This document shows, in pieces, positions 34,108 to 42,855 of a stretch of 64,000 bases of DNA. Source of the DNA: Mycobacterium gallinarum (GTDB taxonomy: Bacteria; Actinomycetota; Actinomycetes; Mycobacteriales; Mycobacteriaceae); contig NZ_AP022601.1 of the NCBI RefSeq assembly GCF_010726765.1, forward strand, positions 1 to 64,000, given 5' to 3'. Within the stretch, counting starts at the first letter, position 1; the number at the start of each line of letters is the position of its first letter. The notes beneath the pieces were generated by a model. It made no database searches, was not told the DNA's origin, and saw only the letters and a program-made list of their open reading frames with translations. A program made the translations under genes and the position numbers.

Positions 34108-34646
34108 CGACAACGCTGCCGCAGGATCCACCTCAAGCTGCGAGGGTTTCGCGGGAGGTGCGTGAGGAAATCGAAGACTTCCTTTTCGACGAGGCTGATC
34201 TGTTGGATCGCGATGAGTTCGAGGAGTGGCTGGGATTGCTGGCACCGGATGTGCACTATTTCGCGCGCGTCCGTCAGACGCTTCGAAGAGCAGGGGGACG
34301 GGGGTTTTCTGAGCGCTCCATGCATTTGAACGATAACTACACGAGCCTGAAGATGCGTATTCAGCGGCACCGAACGTCGTCGGATTGGGCTGAGGATCCT
34401 CCCTCGCGGATCCGGCACTTCATAACCAACGTCAGGGTCAGGTCTGGTGACGGCGACGGTCGGTACCGAGTCACCTCGAATGCATTGCTGGTGCGCACGC
34501 GCGCGGACGAGGCCAAGGCGGAGACAGTCTCTGCCGAGCGCCGAGACATTATTCGTCGCGACGAGGGGGGTTGGAAACTGGTCCAGCGCGAGATCCTGCT
34601 GGATCACACCACGTTGCCCACGCACAACCTGTCATTTTGGATCTAA
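34104..34646 (+). CDS. Rieske oxygenase beta subunit
   Basis: 180 aa, ATG overlapping the alpha stop. Beta-subunit marks: EIEDFLFDEADLLD, EEWLGLLAPDVHYFARVR, NDNYTSLKMRI, SRIRHFITNVRV, and C-terminal LLDHTTLPTHNLSFWI. It partners with the alpha at 32764. Confidence 0.92.
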   Translation: MTTTLPQDPPQAARVSREVREEIEDFLFDEADLLDRDEFEEWLGLLAPDVHYFARVRQTLRRAGGRGFSERSMHLNDNYTSLKMRIQRHRTSSDWAEDPPSRIRHFITNVRVRSGDGDGRYRVTSNALLVRTRADEAKAETVSAERRDIIRRDEGGWKLVQREILLDHTTLPTHNLSFWI

Positions 34647-34755
34647 GGTGCCGGTGAGCTTGACATCAACCTGGCGGCACCTCCGCCGAGACTCCGGCCA
34701 ACGAAAGTCGGTGCTGCCGAAAGAATCCGGGTCCGTCCTGAAGGTAGGCCGGTAG

Positions 34756-35787
34756 GTGCGCGCAGCTGTTTATCACGGTCGCGAAGACGTGCGAATCGAA
34801 GAACTTCCCGATCCGAGTCCACGTGCGGGAGAAGTGGTCATCGAGGTGGCCCGAGCGGGGATCTGCGGCACAGACCTGCACGAGTACATCGCCGGTCCGA
34901 TGCATGCTGCACCAGGGGTCGTCATGGGGCACGAATATTCCGGGACGGTGGTCGGCGTCGGGCCCGACGTGCACGAGTTCACCGAAGGTGACCGGGTTTG
35001 CGGCGTCGGCGTTTTCGGCTGCGGTGAATGCGGCTCCTGCAAACAGGGCGCTGAAGCACTCTGCGGGACAGTCGGTTTCATCGGCTTCGCTCTCAATGGG
35101 GCACTTGCCCGCTACGCATCGGTGTCGGCGAAGGCGTTGTTTCGCATCCCGGATGACATCAGTCTCGTCGAGGCTGCCGTCGTCGAACCGATCGCGTCGG
35201 CGTACCACGCTGTTCGCCGTAGCCGGCTGGCAGCGGGTGAGACCGTCTTCATCGCCGGTGCCGGCGCGATCGGCCTTGCCCTTGTGCAGTTCTGCCTTGC
35301 TCAAGGTGCGACTCAGATCATCGTCAGTGAGGTTTCGGCATCGCGCCGCGTCGCCGCCCACCGGGTCGGGGCTACTCGCGTAATCGATCCTCTGGTCGAG
35401 GATCCAGTCGAGGTGGTTCAGACGTTGACACACGGAAACGGCGTCGATGTCTCCTTCGACGCCGCGGGCGTACAACCCGCGCTTGACGCGGCGTTGAGCG
35501 TTCTCCGCCCCCGCGGTCGATTGATGGTCGTGGCGATATGGGAGGCCGCGGCTGGTATCGACATCAATCGAAGCATCATGCGCGAAGCTAATATCGGCTT
35601 CTCGTTTTGTTATGAAGCCCAAAGTCAGGTTCCGGCAATTCTCACCTTACTTTCTGTTGGGGCCCTCAGCCTAAGTGAACTGATCACCGATGAGATCCCG
35701 TTGGACGCCGTGGTCAGTCAGGGTTTCGAGGAATTGCGCATCAACCGCGATGCACACATAAAAATACTGATCGACCCATCGGCATAG
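34756..35787 (+). CDS. Zinc-dependent alcohol dehydrogenase (MDR family)
   Basis: 343 aa from GTG 34756, with GAAGGTAGG ahead. Catalytic zinc: GICGTDLHEYIAGP and GHEYSGTVVGVG. Structural zinc Cys residues in CGECGSCKQGAEALC. NAD fold IAGAGAIGLALVQ. Paralogue of 11981-13006, and both lie downstream of a related oxygenase alpha, so the module alpha + MDR dehydrogenase has been duplicated. Probably oxidises a diol or alcohol intermediate. Confidence 0.88.
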   Translation: MRAAVYHGREDVRIEELPDPSPRAGEVVIEVARAGICGTDLHEYIAGPMHAAPGVVMGHEYSGTVVGVGPDVHEFTEGDRVCGVGVFGCGECGSCKQGAEALCGTVGFIGFALNGALARYASVSAKALFRIPDDISLVEAAVVEPIASAYHAVRRSRLAAGETVFIAGAGAIGLALVQFCLAQGATQIIVSEVSASRRVAAHRVGATRVIDPLVEDPVEVVQTLTHGNGVDVSFDAAGVQPALDAALSVLRPRGRLMVVAIWEAAAGIDINRSIMREANIGFSFCYEAQSQVPAILTLLSVGALSLSELITDEIPLDAVVSQGFEELRINRDAHIKILIDPSA

Positions 35788-35838
35788 CTGCGATCGCTAC
35801 CCGCAGTGGATATCACGCCGCCGCACCAAAGGAGTTAA

Positions 35839-37092
35839 GTGTCCGCGAATATGGAGAGCCTTTTCGACGGTCTCACGGTCCTCGAGCTGGGGCACGTGAT
35901 CGCGGCGCCTTTCGCTGCGTCGTTGATCGGCGACTTCGGAGCACAGGTCATCAAGATCGAAGACCCCGGCTCGGGCGACATGTTGCGCGGGTCCGGTCCC
36001 ACGAAGGACGGAGTGCACCTTTGGTGGAAGTCCGCGGCCCGGAACAAGTCAAGCGTGGCTATCGATCTGCGCCTCCCCGAGGGGCAAGCGCTGGTGCGCA
36101 AAATGGTCGAACGCGCAGACGTGGTGATCGAAAACTTCCGTCCGGGAACGCTCGAGCGTTGGGGACTGGGATGGGAGGAACTGCACGCAGCCAACCCGCG
36201 GCTGATCATGTTGCGGATTTCTGGGTATGGCCAGATCGGCCCGGAGAGTGCGAAGCCGGGATACGGACGGGTCGGGGAGGCGATGAGCGGAGCGGTACAC
36301 ATCACCGGCCACCCTGACCGACCACCGACACATTTCGGTTTCTCCCTGGGCGATGTGACGACAGGAATCATGGGTGCATTCGCTGTTGCCGGAGCACTGT
36401 TCAAACGTGAAGTGATCGGGACTCGCTTCGATGGGGAATGTATCGATCTGGCTCTCTACGAATCACTGTTTCGTGGCATCGACTGGCAGGTCATCCTCTA
36501 CGACCAGTTGAACTTTGTTGCCGAGCGTCAGGGCAACCAGTTCCAGGTCAGCCCGTCACCGGTGTCAGATACTTATCTCAGTTGCGATGGGGTGTGGTAC
36601 ACCGTGGCGACCGGCACCGTGCGGTCAGTGCAGAGCCTTCTCGACCTGTTGGGCGGCACGACTCTGCGCAACGATCCGAGGTACGCGACTCAGGAGCTGC
36701 AGATGTTGCACCGCGAAGAGCTCGGCGAGATGGTTCGGAAGTGGTTCGCCGAAAACAACTCCGATATTGTCGAAAAGGCCTGCGCGAGTGCGGGCGTCGT
36801 TGCTGCGCGCATATTCACGCCGGCAGAGATGTTCTCAAGTCCCACGTTCGCGGCTCGCCAGAGCCTCGTCGAGGTCGCTGATCAGGAATTGGGTCCGGTC
36901 CGTGTCACCGGGGTGGTGCCGAGGCTGACGAACTTTCCCGGATCCGTACGCAGCACCGGGCCCCGTCTCGGGATCCACGGCAAAAGGGTGCTGACTGAGT
37001 GGCTCGGCTTGGCCGACTCGCAGTACGAGGCCCTGGTATCTAGGGGTGTCGTCGGAGCGGTCGACGTCGACGGAGAGGATCCCGGGCATTGA
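35839..37092 (+). CDS. CoA-transferase family III (CaiB/BaiF)
   Basis: 417 aa from GTG 35839 with AAAGGAG upstream. Family marks: LDGLTVLELGH-like start (FDGLTVLELGHVIAAPFAASLIGDFGAQVIKIE), KSSVAIDLR, ADVVIENFRPGTLERWGLG and the GYGQ-containing segment, with the catalytic Asp expected in SLGDVTTG. It would move CoA between carboxylic acids, activating an aromatic side-chain or ring-fission acid. It overlaps the thiolase-like gene. Confidence 0.9.
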   Translation: MSANMESLFDGLTVLELGHVIAAPFAASLIGDFGAQVIKIEDPGSGDMLRGSGPTKDGVHLWWKSAARNKSSVAIDLRLPEGQALVRKMVERADVVIENFRPGTLERWGLGWEELHAANPRLIMLRISGYGQIGPESAKPGYGRVGEAMSGAVHITGHPDRPPTHFGFSLGDVTTGIMGAFAVAGALFKREVIGTRFDGECIDLALYESLFRGIDWQVILYDQLNFVAERQGNQFQVSPSPVSDTYLSCDGVWYTVATGTVRSVQSLLDLLGGTTLRNDPRYATQELQMLHREELGEMVRKWFAENNSDIVEKACASAGVVAARIFTPAEMFSSPTFAARQSLVEVADQELGPVRVTGVVPRLTNFPGSVRSTGPRLGIHGKRVLTEWLGLADSQYEALVSRGVVGAVDVDGEDPGH

Positions 37093-38255
37093 CTGCGCTG
37101 CGCGACAAGGCCTGCATCGTCGGCGTTGGTCATACGGTCTACCGTCGTGGTGGTACTGAGTCTGCAACAGACCTTGGCCTGCAACTTGAAGCAGCCCGTG
37201 CCGCGATTGTGGATGCCGGGATGTCGCCTGGTGAGATCGATGGCCTCATCTGCCCTATCAACGGTGGCACGGCCGAAGACTTCGTAGCGAATCTCGGCCT
37301 GACACAACTTCGTTACGCGGTGACATCCCATACCGGAGGGGCGGCAAGTGTGGCGGGTCTGGCCACTGCGGCGATGGCGGTGTGGTCGGGCGTCGCGCGT
37401 AGTGTCCTCATTGCCGCGGGCTGGTGTGGGTACTCCGGTCCGCGTGCCCGCGGGATGGCGTCGAGCGCGGAGATGGCGATAGGCAAGGTTGTTCGGGACT
37501 ATTACGCCCCGCAGGGCGCGGTGTCGGCTGTGCACCAGTATGCGCTCGTGGCCGACCGATACGTCCGGAAGTACGACGTGCCGCCTGAAGCGTTGGGGGC
37601 CGTGGCAGTTGCGTTTCGCGCTAACGCGCAGCTCAACTCGAATGCGGTGATGTGCGGCCGTGAGTTGACGATGAAGGAATATCTCGACTCTCCACCGATC
37701 AGTACGCCGTTTCGTTTGTTCGATTGCAGTTTGGAGACCGACGGGGCAGCTGCGGTGGTGGTATCAGGGGCCGATTGTGCGGCGGACGGTCCGCACCGGC
37801 CGGTGTTTGTGATGAGTGTGGCGGAAGGGCGCCCATTTCCCGTCGATGAATTCGCCAACAGGGCAGACCCGTTGGAGATCGGGCTTGCCGAGGCGGCGCC
37901 GCGCGCATTTGCCGACGCTGGTGTCGCCCCGTCTGATATCGATCTGTTTGAGGTTTACGACAGTTTCACGATCAACGTGTTGCGTCAGATCGAAGCGACC
38001 GGGTTCTGTAAGGCCGGCGAAGCAGCGGATTTCGTGCTCGACGGCCATATAGCCGCCGACGGCTCGTTGCCGACGAATCTCAACGGCGGTTTGCTGTCCG
38101 AAGCGCACGTGCAGGGGATGAACAATCTGGTCGAGGCGGTGCGGCAGCTGCGCGGGGGTTTAGCCCAGCGGCAGGTCCACAATGCGGAATTAGCGGTAGT
38201 GACCGGTATGGGCGGCGGATGGGGTTCAGGTGCTCTCGCCATATTGCGTCGGTGA
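37089..38255 (+). CDS. Lipid-transfer-type thiolase (Ltp2-like)
   Basis: 388 aa from TTG 37089, overlapping the previous stop, with GGAGAGGAT ahead. Thiolase fold of the SCP-x/lipid-transfer branch: CIVGVGHTVYRRGG, DGLICPINGG, SLETDGAAAVVVS, LFEVYDSFTINVLRQIE, NLNGGLLSEAHVQGMNN. In place of the thiolase nucleophile there is HTGGAASV, without Cys, as in Ltp2-type proteins that act as retro-aldolases with a DUF35 partner. A DUF35 gene follows, so carbon-carbon cleavage of a CoA-bound side chain is a reasonable reading. Confidence 0.85.
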   Translation: MTALRDKACIVGVGHTVYRRGGTESATDLGLQLEAARAAIVDAGMSPGEIDGLICPINGGTAEDFVANLGLTQLRYAVTSHTGGAASVAGLATAAMAVWSGVARSVLIAAGWCGYSGPRARGMASSAEMAIGKVVRDYYAPQGAVSAVHQYALVADRYVRKYDVPPEALGAVAVAFRANAQLNSNAVMCGRELTMKEYLDSPPISTPFRLFDCSLETDGAAAVVVSGADCAADGPHRPVFVMSVAEGRPFPVDEFANRADPLEIGLAEAAPRAFADAGVAPSDIDLFEVYDSFTINVLRQIEATGFCKAGEAADFVLDGHIAADGSLPTNLNGGLLSEAHVQGMNNLVEAVRQLRGGLAQRQVHNAELAVVTGMGGGWGSGALAILRR

Positions 38256-38291
38256 CAGCGTCGTGACCGGCGTGTTCACGAGAGGCCCGGT

Positions 38292-38750
38292 GTGACGCGA
38301 ATGGGAGCGGATGTCGCAACACCGCCACTGCCATCCCTGGAAGGTCTCACGGCGGAGTTTTACGGCCACTGCCGACGTCAAGAGCTGTCGTTTCAGCGAT
38401 GCTCAAGCTGCGGTCGTTGGCGTCATGTTCCTCGCCTGGCGTGCGTCGGGTGCGGCAGTAACGCATGGTCTTGGCAGAGGTCGTCGGGTAGGGGAGTGGT
38501 ATTCAGCTTCACGGTTATTCACCGCGCGCTGCATCCCGGTTTCGACGAGGACGTCCCGTTCGTGTGTGCCGTCGTCGAAATGGATGAGGGTGTGCGGATG
38601 GTGGCACGGATAGTGGACGAAGTTGCCGACCGGACAGCGACGCTGGCGGATGCGGCCGTCGAGGTTGTCTACGTGCATGTCGCCGATGATGTTGTGCTAC
38701 CGGCATTTCGGCTGTCCACTGCGGAAGCGCGGGGCAATGAACGCCGCTGA
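38292..38750 (+). CDS. DUF35 OB-fold zinc-ribbon protein
   Basis: 152 aa from GTG 38292. N-terminal rubredoxin-like zinc ribbon with CSSCGRWRHVPRLACVGCG (four Cys) and an OB-fold half (GRGVVFSFTVIHRALHPGF, VPFVCAVVEMDEGVRM). DUF35 proteins bind acyl-CoA and form complexes with lipid-transfer thiolases and MaoC enzymes, both of which flank it. It overlaps the MaoC gene by 14 bp. Confidence 0.88.
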   Translation: MTRMGADVATPPLPSLEGLTAEFYGHCRRQELSFQRCSSCGRWRHVPRLACVGCGSNAWSWQRSSGRGVVFSFTVIHRALHPGFDEDVPFVCAVVEMDEGVRMVARIVDEVADRTATLADAAVEVVYVHVADDVVLPAFRLSTAEARGNERR

Positions 38751-39810
38751 CGAGTTACGCGATCGTGTCGGTGAGAAGATCCGCTTCCGCGGCGCCGACT
38801 CGGTGACGCAAAATGATATCCGCCGCAAATTAGAGGTTTTCACCTTTTCCTGCCCACTGCATGACGACGAGGCGGCAGCGAAGTCACACGGCTATCTCGG
38901 CGTCGTGGCTCCGGTGACAATGACTCCGCTGTGGGGACTACCGCCGTATTGGGCACCCGGCCAGCCCAGTCCTTATCTGGCCGACGGGCAGGAAATGACA
39001 GGGAATATCACCGACACGTTGGCTCTGCCGTTCAGCCGATCGGTCAACGTCAGTAGCGAGTGGCAGTACCACACACCGCTATACCTCGGGGACAGGCTGA
39101 ATGGGACTACGACGATAATCTCGGTAGAGCAGAAGCGAACCCGGGTCGGTACCGGAATCTTCCTGCAATACGAGTCAGAGTATTTGAAGGATTCTGGAGA
39201 ACTGGTCGCGCTCAACCGAAATACCGTCTTCAACTACGACGCCTCGAGGCCCCGGCATGAGCCCGACACTTCCGCACGCACCCAGCAGGGCGTCCGTCCC
39301 CGCCCACCTCAAGTGCACGATGCCGATATCCGTGTCGATTGGACCACGCCACTTGAGTTCGACGACGTTGAGGTCGGTGCTGAAGTGCGCGGACCGGCTT
39401 TGGCCCTGACCTACCAACGCATTGTGATGAACATTGCCGCGGATCGCATGTTTTCCGGGATACACCACAGCGCCGCGGCCGCGCATGCCGCGGGGCTGCC
39501 CGACATCATCTTCAATACTCGTGGCCTGGAAACCCTTTTCGAGATCGGGCTTCGTCGCTGGATGGGCCTTCGCGGCAGGTTGGTGCACCTCGGTCCATTC
39601 AAGATGAGTGCCTCGATTCACCCGGGCGATATGGTGCAGGCGCGATGGACTGTGACCGGCAAGCATGCGCAGGCCGGGGCAGAAGCCGTAGATCTCCAAT
39701 TCGGCGTCTTCGCTGGGGATCGGCAAGCGGTGCAAGGGATCGCAATTATCACGCTCGATGGGAAAAGCAATGCTAATCAGAGTTCTGTAGGAGAAGGAGG
39801 GTCCCTTTGA
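38737..39810 (+). CDS. MaoC-like / FAS1-like double-domain hydratase
   Basis: 357 aa from ATG 38737, inside the end of the DUF35 gene; the longer frame from 38623 was rejected. The N-terminal half resembles the MaoC dehydratase N domain (PFSRSVNVSSEWQYHTPLYLGDRL). The second half is a hot-dog fold (LALTYQRIVMNIAADRMFSGIHHS, LVHLGPFKMSASIHPGDMV). Such proteins hydrate enoyl-CoA. With the CoA-transferase, thiolase and DUF35 it makes a side-chain degradation cassette: activate, hydrate, cleave. Confidence 0.75.
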   Translation: MNAADELRDRVGEKIRFRGADSVTQNDIRRKLEVFTFSCPLHDDEAAAKSHGYLGVVAPVTMTPLWGLPPYWAPGQPSPYLADGQEMTGNITDTLALPFSRSVNVSSEWQYHTPLYLGDRLNGTTTIISVEQKRTRVGTGIFLQYESEYLKDSGELVALNRNTVFNYDASRPRHEPDTSARTQQGVRPRPPQVHDADIRVDWTTPLEFDDVEVGAEVRGPALALTYQRIVMNIAADRMFSGIHHSAAAAHAAGLPDIIFNTRGLETLFEIGLRRWMGLRGRLVHLGPFKMSASIHPGDMVQARWTVTGKHAQAGAEAVDLQFGVFAGDRQAVQGIAIITLDGKSNANQSSVGEGGSL

Positions 39811-40004
39811 GTGTCATCAAGGCGGACGAGGAAGTCTGCCAGGGCTACGCGAACTGTGTCGTCGCAGCGGCCGACATTTTTGACATCGGTGATGCGGGAA
39901 CCGTTGTCATTCTTGATGACACGGTAGCCGAGAGCGATGAGGCCCGGATTGTCACTGCAATTCGCAGTTGCCCCGTCTCGGCTCTACGTCTCGAAACGGC
40001 GTGA
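39807..40004 (+). CDS. Single-cluster ferredoxin, CxxYxxC type
   Basis: 65 aa from TTG 39807 (overlaps the MaoC stop; AAGGAGG upstream). Cluster ligands Cys11, Cys17 and Cys55 in CQGYANC and SCPVSAL. Position 14 is Tyr where [4Fe-4S] forms have Cys and common [3Fe-4S] forms have His, so a [3Fe-4S] cluster or an unusual fourth ligand is likely. Ferredoxins of this class feed cytochromes P450 and some actinobacterial Rieske oxygenases. No P450 is present, so the oxygenases are the likely partners. A second one at 55649 is frameshifted. Confidence 0.88.
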   Translation: MSVIKADEEVCQGYANCVVAAADIFDIGDAGTVVILDDTVAESDEARIVTAIRSCPVSALRLETA

Positions 40005-40255
40005 GCGAGACGGCCGTGAACGGCGCAAATACCAGGGGGTCAATGCGTCAATTTATGGAGGAGACGAGTCGTTGCCCGAATGTGCTTGCCGCTCAACCGA
40101 TATGAGCTCTCATGTATTACAGACCGATCAGAATATTGTTTACCTACGAGGTACGACGTGAAATCGACACTTGGCAGACGGCGTGACGGTTTGTGGCGAT
40201 CTGAGTTACGGCTGTCTACGGGTGGCTCGGGCATTACAGCAAAGGAAAGGTACCG

Positions 40256-41671
40256 ATGACGTTAGAAATGAGTACTTCAGGCGGTGCGGATCGGACCGCT
40301 CGTAGTCTCGTCGATGTCGATCGCGGGGAGATCAGTCGGGAAATCTTCGTCGATGCTTCGATTTTCAACCTTGAGCTGGAGTGTTTGTTTCCGCGGACCT
40401 GGTTGTTTGTGGGTCATGCCTCGCAGGTGTCTGCGCCGGGTCAGTTCTTCTCGTCGAGGATGGGTTCGGATCCGGTGCTGTTGACCCGTGACGCGCAGGG
40501 TGGCGTGAATGTCCTGCTGAACTCGTGTCGTCATCGGGGTATGGCGGTGTGTCGCTATGACGAGGGCCGTGCGCTTCAGTTCACCTGCCCTTACCACGGC
40601 TGGTCGTACTCGATGGACGGTTCGCTGGTGTCCACTCCAGGAGATTTGCACGGTGTGCCGCAGCAGAGCATGGCCTACGGTAATGACCTTGACAAAGCGA
40701 GTTGGGGGCTTGTCAGCGCTGCCAAGGTCCACAATTACAAGGGCCTGATCTTCGCGTGCTGGGATCCCGCTGCCCCGGACTTCGACGAGTATGTCGGTGA
40801 CTTTCATTATTGGCTGGACAACCTGGCCGATGCTTTCGATGGCACCGAGGGCGCTACGGAGGTGTTCCGCGGAGTGCAGAAGTGGCGCATCAGGTCGAAT
40901 TGGAAGTTCGTTTCAGAGAATTTTCTCGGCGATACCTATCACGGGGCGACGACTCATGCCTCGGTTGAGCAGGTGGGTATTGGCCCGGGCGGCAGGAATT
41001 CGCGGCGCCACGGTGAACGACAGGATCAGGGTGGTTTTTCGAAAGGCCGAGTGAAGACGTCGTTTCGTACGGGTCACGGTGCGTCGGACAACCTGGCGTA
41101 TGAGATCGCCTATCCTGAGTTCGCCGAAGAACCGGCCTTGAGTGAGTACTTCTCCCAGGCCTGGGCACTCCGTAAAGAGCGGTTGGAGGCGCAGGGCAGA
41201 CAGCTCGGTGGTCGTGGCCCAGCGACGATGTTCCCCAACATGTCGTTTTCCGCCGGTTTTCCGAGGACGATTCTGGTGTCACACCCGATCAGCCCGACCG
41301 AAACCGAGGTGTGGCGCTGGTACCTCATCGACAAGAGCGCACCCGATTATGTACGTGATTGGCTGCGACGTTATTACATGCGCTACTCCGGTCCCGGAGG
41401 GATGACGGAGCAAGACGATATGGAGAACTGGAATTACGCGACGCAGGCCAGCCAGGGCGTGATAGCCCGACGCTATCCCTACAACTATCAGCAGGGACTG
41501 GGTAAGGAAACTCCCAGTGCGCTCGACAAGGCCGTTCATTCCCACCAACCCATCGCCGGAGAGGTGAATGCACGCGCCTTTTACCGGCGATGGGCCGAGT
41601 TCATTGACAACCTCTCGTGGCCTCAACTGACCGAGCTCGCCAAATCCGACGAGAGAGCCGCACAGTCGTGA
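40256..41671 (+). CDS. Rieske ring-hydroxylating oxygenase alpha subunit (naphthalene/biphenyl-like subgroup)
   Basis: 471 aa, ATG after AAAGGAAAGGT. Rieske ligands Cys91/His93 and Cys111/His114 (CRHRG, CPYHGW). Iron site in SENFLGDTYHGATTH with Asp of EQDDMENW. A basic insertion GGRNSRRHGERQ follows the His pair. The N-terminus and centre differ from the 9709/32764/53255 group, suggesting a distinct substrate. It overlaps its beta gene. A 250-bp leader precedes it, in which I see no convincing promoter. Confidence 0.92.
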   Translation: MTLEMSTSGGADRTARSLVDVDRGEISREIFVDASIFNLELECLFPRTWLFVGHASQVSAPGQFFSSRMGSDPVLLTRDAQGGVNVLLNSCRHRGMAVCRYDEGRALQFTCPYHGWSYSMDGSLVSTPGDLHGVPQQSMAYGNDLDKASWGLVSAAKVHNYKGLIFACWDPAAPDFDEYVGDFHYWLDNLADAFDGTEGATEVFRGVQKWRIRSNWKFVSENFLGDTYHGATTHASVEQVGIGPGGRNSRRHGERQDQGGFSKGRVKTSFRTGHGASDNLAYEIAYPEFAEEPALSEYFSQAWALRKERLEAQGRQLGGRGPATMFPNMSFSAGFPRTILVSHPISPTETEVWRWYLIDKSAPDYVRDWLRRYYMRYSGPGGMTEQDDMENWNYATQASQGVIARRYPYNYQQGLGKETPSALDKAVHSHQPIAGEVNARAFYRRWAEFIDNLSWPQLTELAKSDERAAQS

Positions 41672-42225
41672 GCCGAGCGACGGGCGATGAAATTGCCACG
41701 AGGCAGGATGCGGTCGAGAAGTTGCTGCTCCAGGCCGAAATCGCCGATTTCCTCAATCGGGAAGCCGACCTGCTCGACGAACGGCGTTACTCCGAGTGGC
41801 TTGGTCTGCTCACCGACGACTACGAGTACTCCGTTCCACTGCGGGTGAACGTCGCCTACGACGACCTCGCGGAGCTGGAGCAGACTCAGGAAGGTAACGA
41901 CATCTGCTGGTTCGACGAGACGAAGGAGACCGTCGCTTTGCGGGTGAAGCAGCTGATGACAGGACTGCACTGGGCCGAAGAACCCGTCTCGCGAGTGTCA
42001 CACCTGGTCACCAACGTGCGCATCGAGGGGATCGACGGCGCGGAAGTCGATGTGAGTTGCCGGTTCCTGGTGTATCGAAACCGGGTCGCCGATGAGACTG
42101 ATCTGCTCGTCGGTCGGCGTAAGGACCGGTTGCGCCGCGTCGCTGGTGACTGGCAACTGTGCCGTCGCCGGCTACTCCTCGATCAATCGGTGTTGCTCGC
42201 CAAGAACCTCTCGATCATCTTATGA
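41668..42225 (+). CDS. Rieske oxygenase beta subunit
   Basis: 185 aa from GTG 41668, overlapping the alpha stop (GTGA). Marks: ADFLNREADLLDERRYSEWLGLLTDDYEYSVPLR, TVALRVKQLMTGLHWAEEPVSRVSHLVTNVRI and the C-terminal LLDQSVLLAKNLSIIL. Partner of the alpha at 40256. Confidence 0.91.
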   Translation: MSRATGDEIATRQDAVEKLLLQAEIADFLNREADLLDERRYSEWLGLLTDDYEYSVPLRVNVAYDDLAELEQTQEGNDICWFDETKETVALRVKQLMTGLHWAEEPVSRVSHLVTNVRIEGIDGAEVDVSCRFLVYRNRVADETDLLVGRRKDRLRRVAGDWQLCRRRLLLDQSVLLAKNLSIIL

Positions 42226-42248
42226 AGCGGGACTCTATCCTTGAACTC

Positions 42249-42277
42249 TTGACCTTCAGTACGCGAAAATATATTGT
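42249..42277 (+). promoter_or_regulatory. Predicted promoter of the cupin gene
   Basis: TTGACC, 17 bp, TATTGT (TANNNT), 48 bp before the ATG at 42326. An AT-rich stretch follows, with a TTGTCTAAACA element that may bind a regulator. Confidence 0.5.
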
Positions 42278-42325
42278 TGTCTAAACATAATGCAATGGTG
42301 CGCGACCAACGAGGGGGCAGCTGGA

Positions 42326-42769
42326 ATGTCTACTTCGCTCCAACCGAAGCGGCGTGCCGATGATGTGACCGCCCTGCGAGTGATGACAGAGGAAATGCGC
42401 CCGCTTCTCGTCGGCGACGGGTATCAGATGTTCGATGTGCGCGCTCCGCAATCATCTGGACCTCCACCGCACCAACACCCTTGGGATGAAAGCTATGTGG
42501 TGCTCGAGGGCGAACTGTGGGTGAGCCGCGGCGGCGAAGAAACGACCCTGCAGGTGGGTGAGGCGATTCGGGTGCCGGCTGGCGTCGTGCACGCCTATCG
42601 CGTTCTCTCTGAGGGCGCCCGGTGGCTTACGACCTCGTCTTTCCCGGGGGGCGCGCTGGATTTCTTCTCAGATGTGGATGAAACCTCGAACGGCCCCGGC
42701 GACGTGAAGGCCCTTATTGAGGCGGCCAAGCGAAACAATGTCAAATTCGCCGATCCCGCGCTCGGATAG
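42326..42769 (+). CDS. Cupin-domain protein
   Basis: 147 aa from ATG 42326 with GAGGGGG ahead; a longer frame starts at 42290. Cupin motif 1 (PPHQHPWDESYVVLEGELWV) with its His-x-His and Glu, and motif 2 (VPAGVVHAYRVLSEGARWLT) with the His. Metal binding is expected. It could be a dioxygenase, an isomerase or a ligand sensor. No closer assignment is possible. Confidence 0.8.
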   Translation: MSTSLQPKRRADDVTALRVMTEEMRPLLVGDGYQMFDVRAPQSSGPPPHQHPWDESYVVLEGELWVSRGGEETTLQVGEAIRVPAGVVHAYRVLSEGARWLTTSSFPGGALDFFSDVDETSNGPGDVKALIEAAKRNNVKFADPALG

Positions 42770-42855
42770 CCGTCGGTTGAATCATCGGGCCGCAGTTGCC
42801 ATTTGCCGACTGTGTCGGTAGTCGGTTTACAACCCGACATTCGGGGGTCGGTGTC

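Noticed and set aside
34648..34755. 35-codon frame filling the gap between a beta gene and the alcohol dehydrogenase
   Set aside because: It abuts both genes, but has no overlap signature, no ribosome site of its own and a composition like random sequence; much weaker than the case at 16720.
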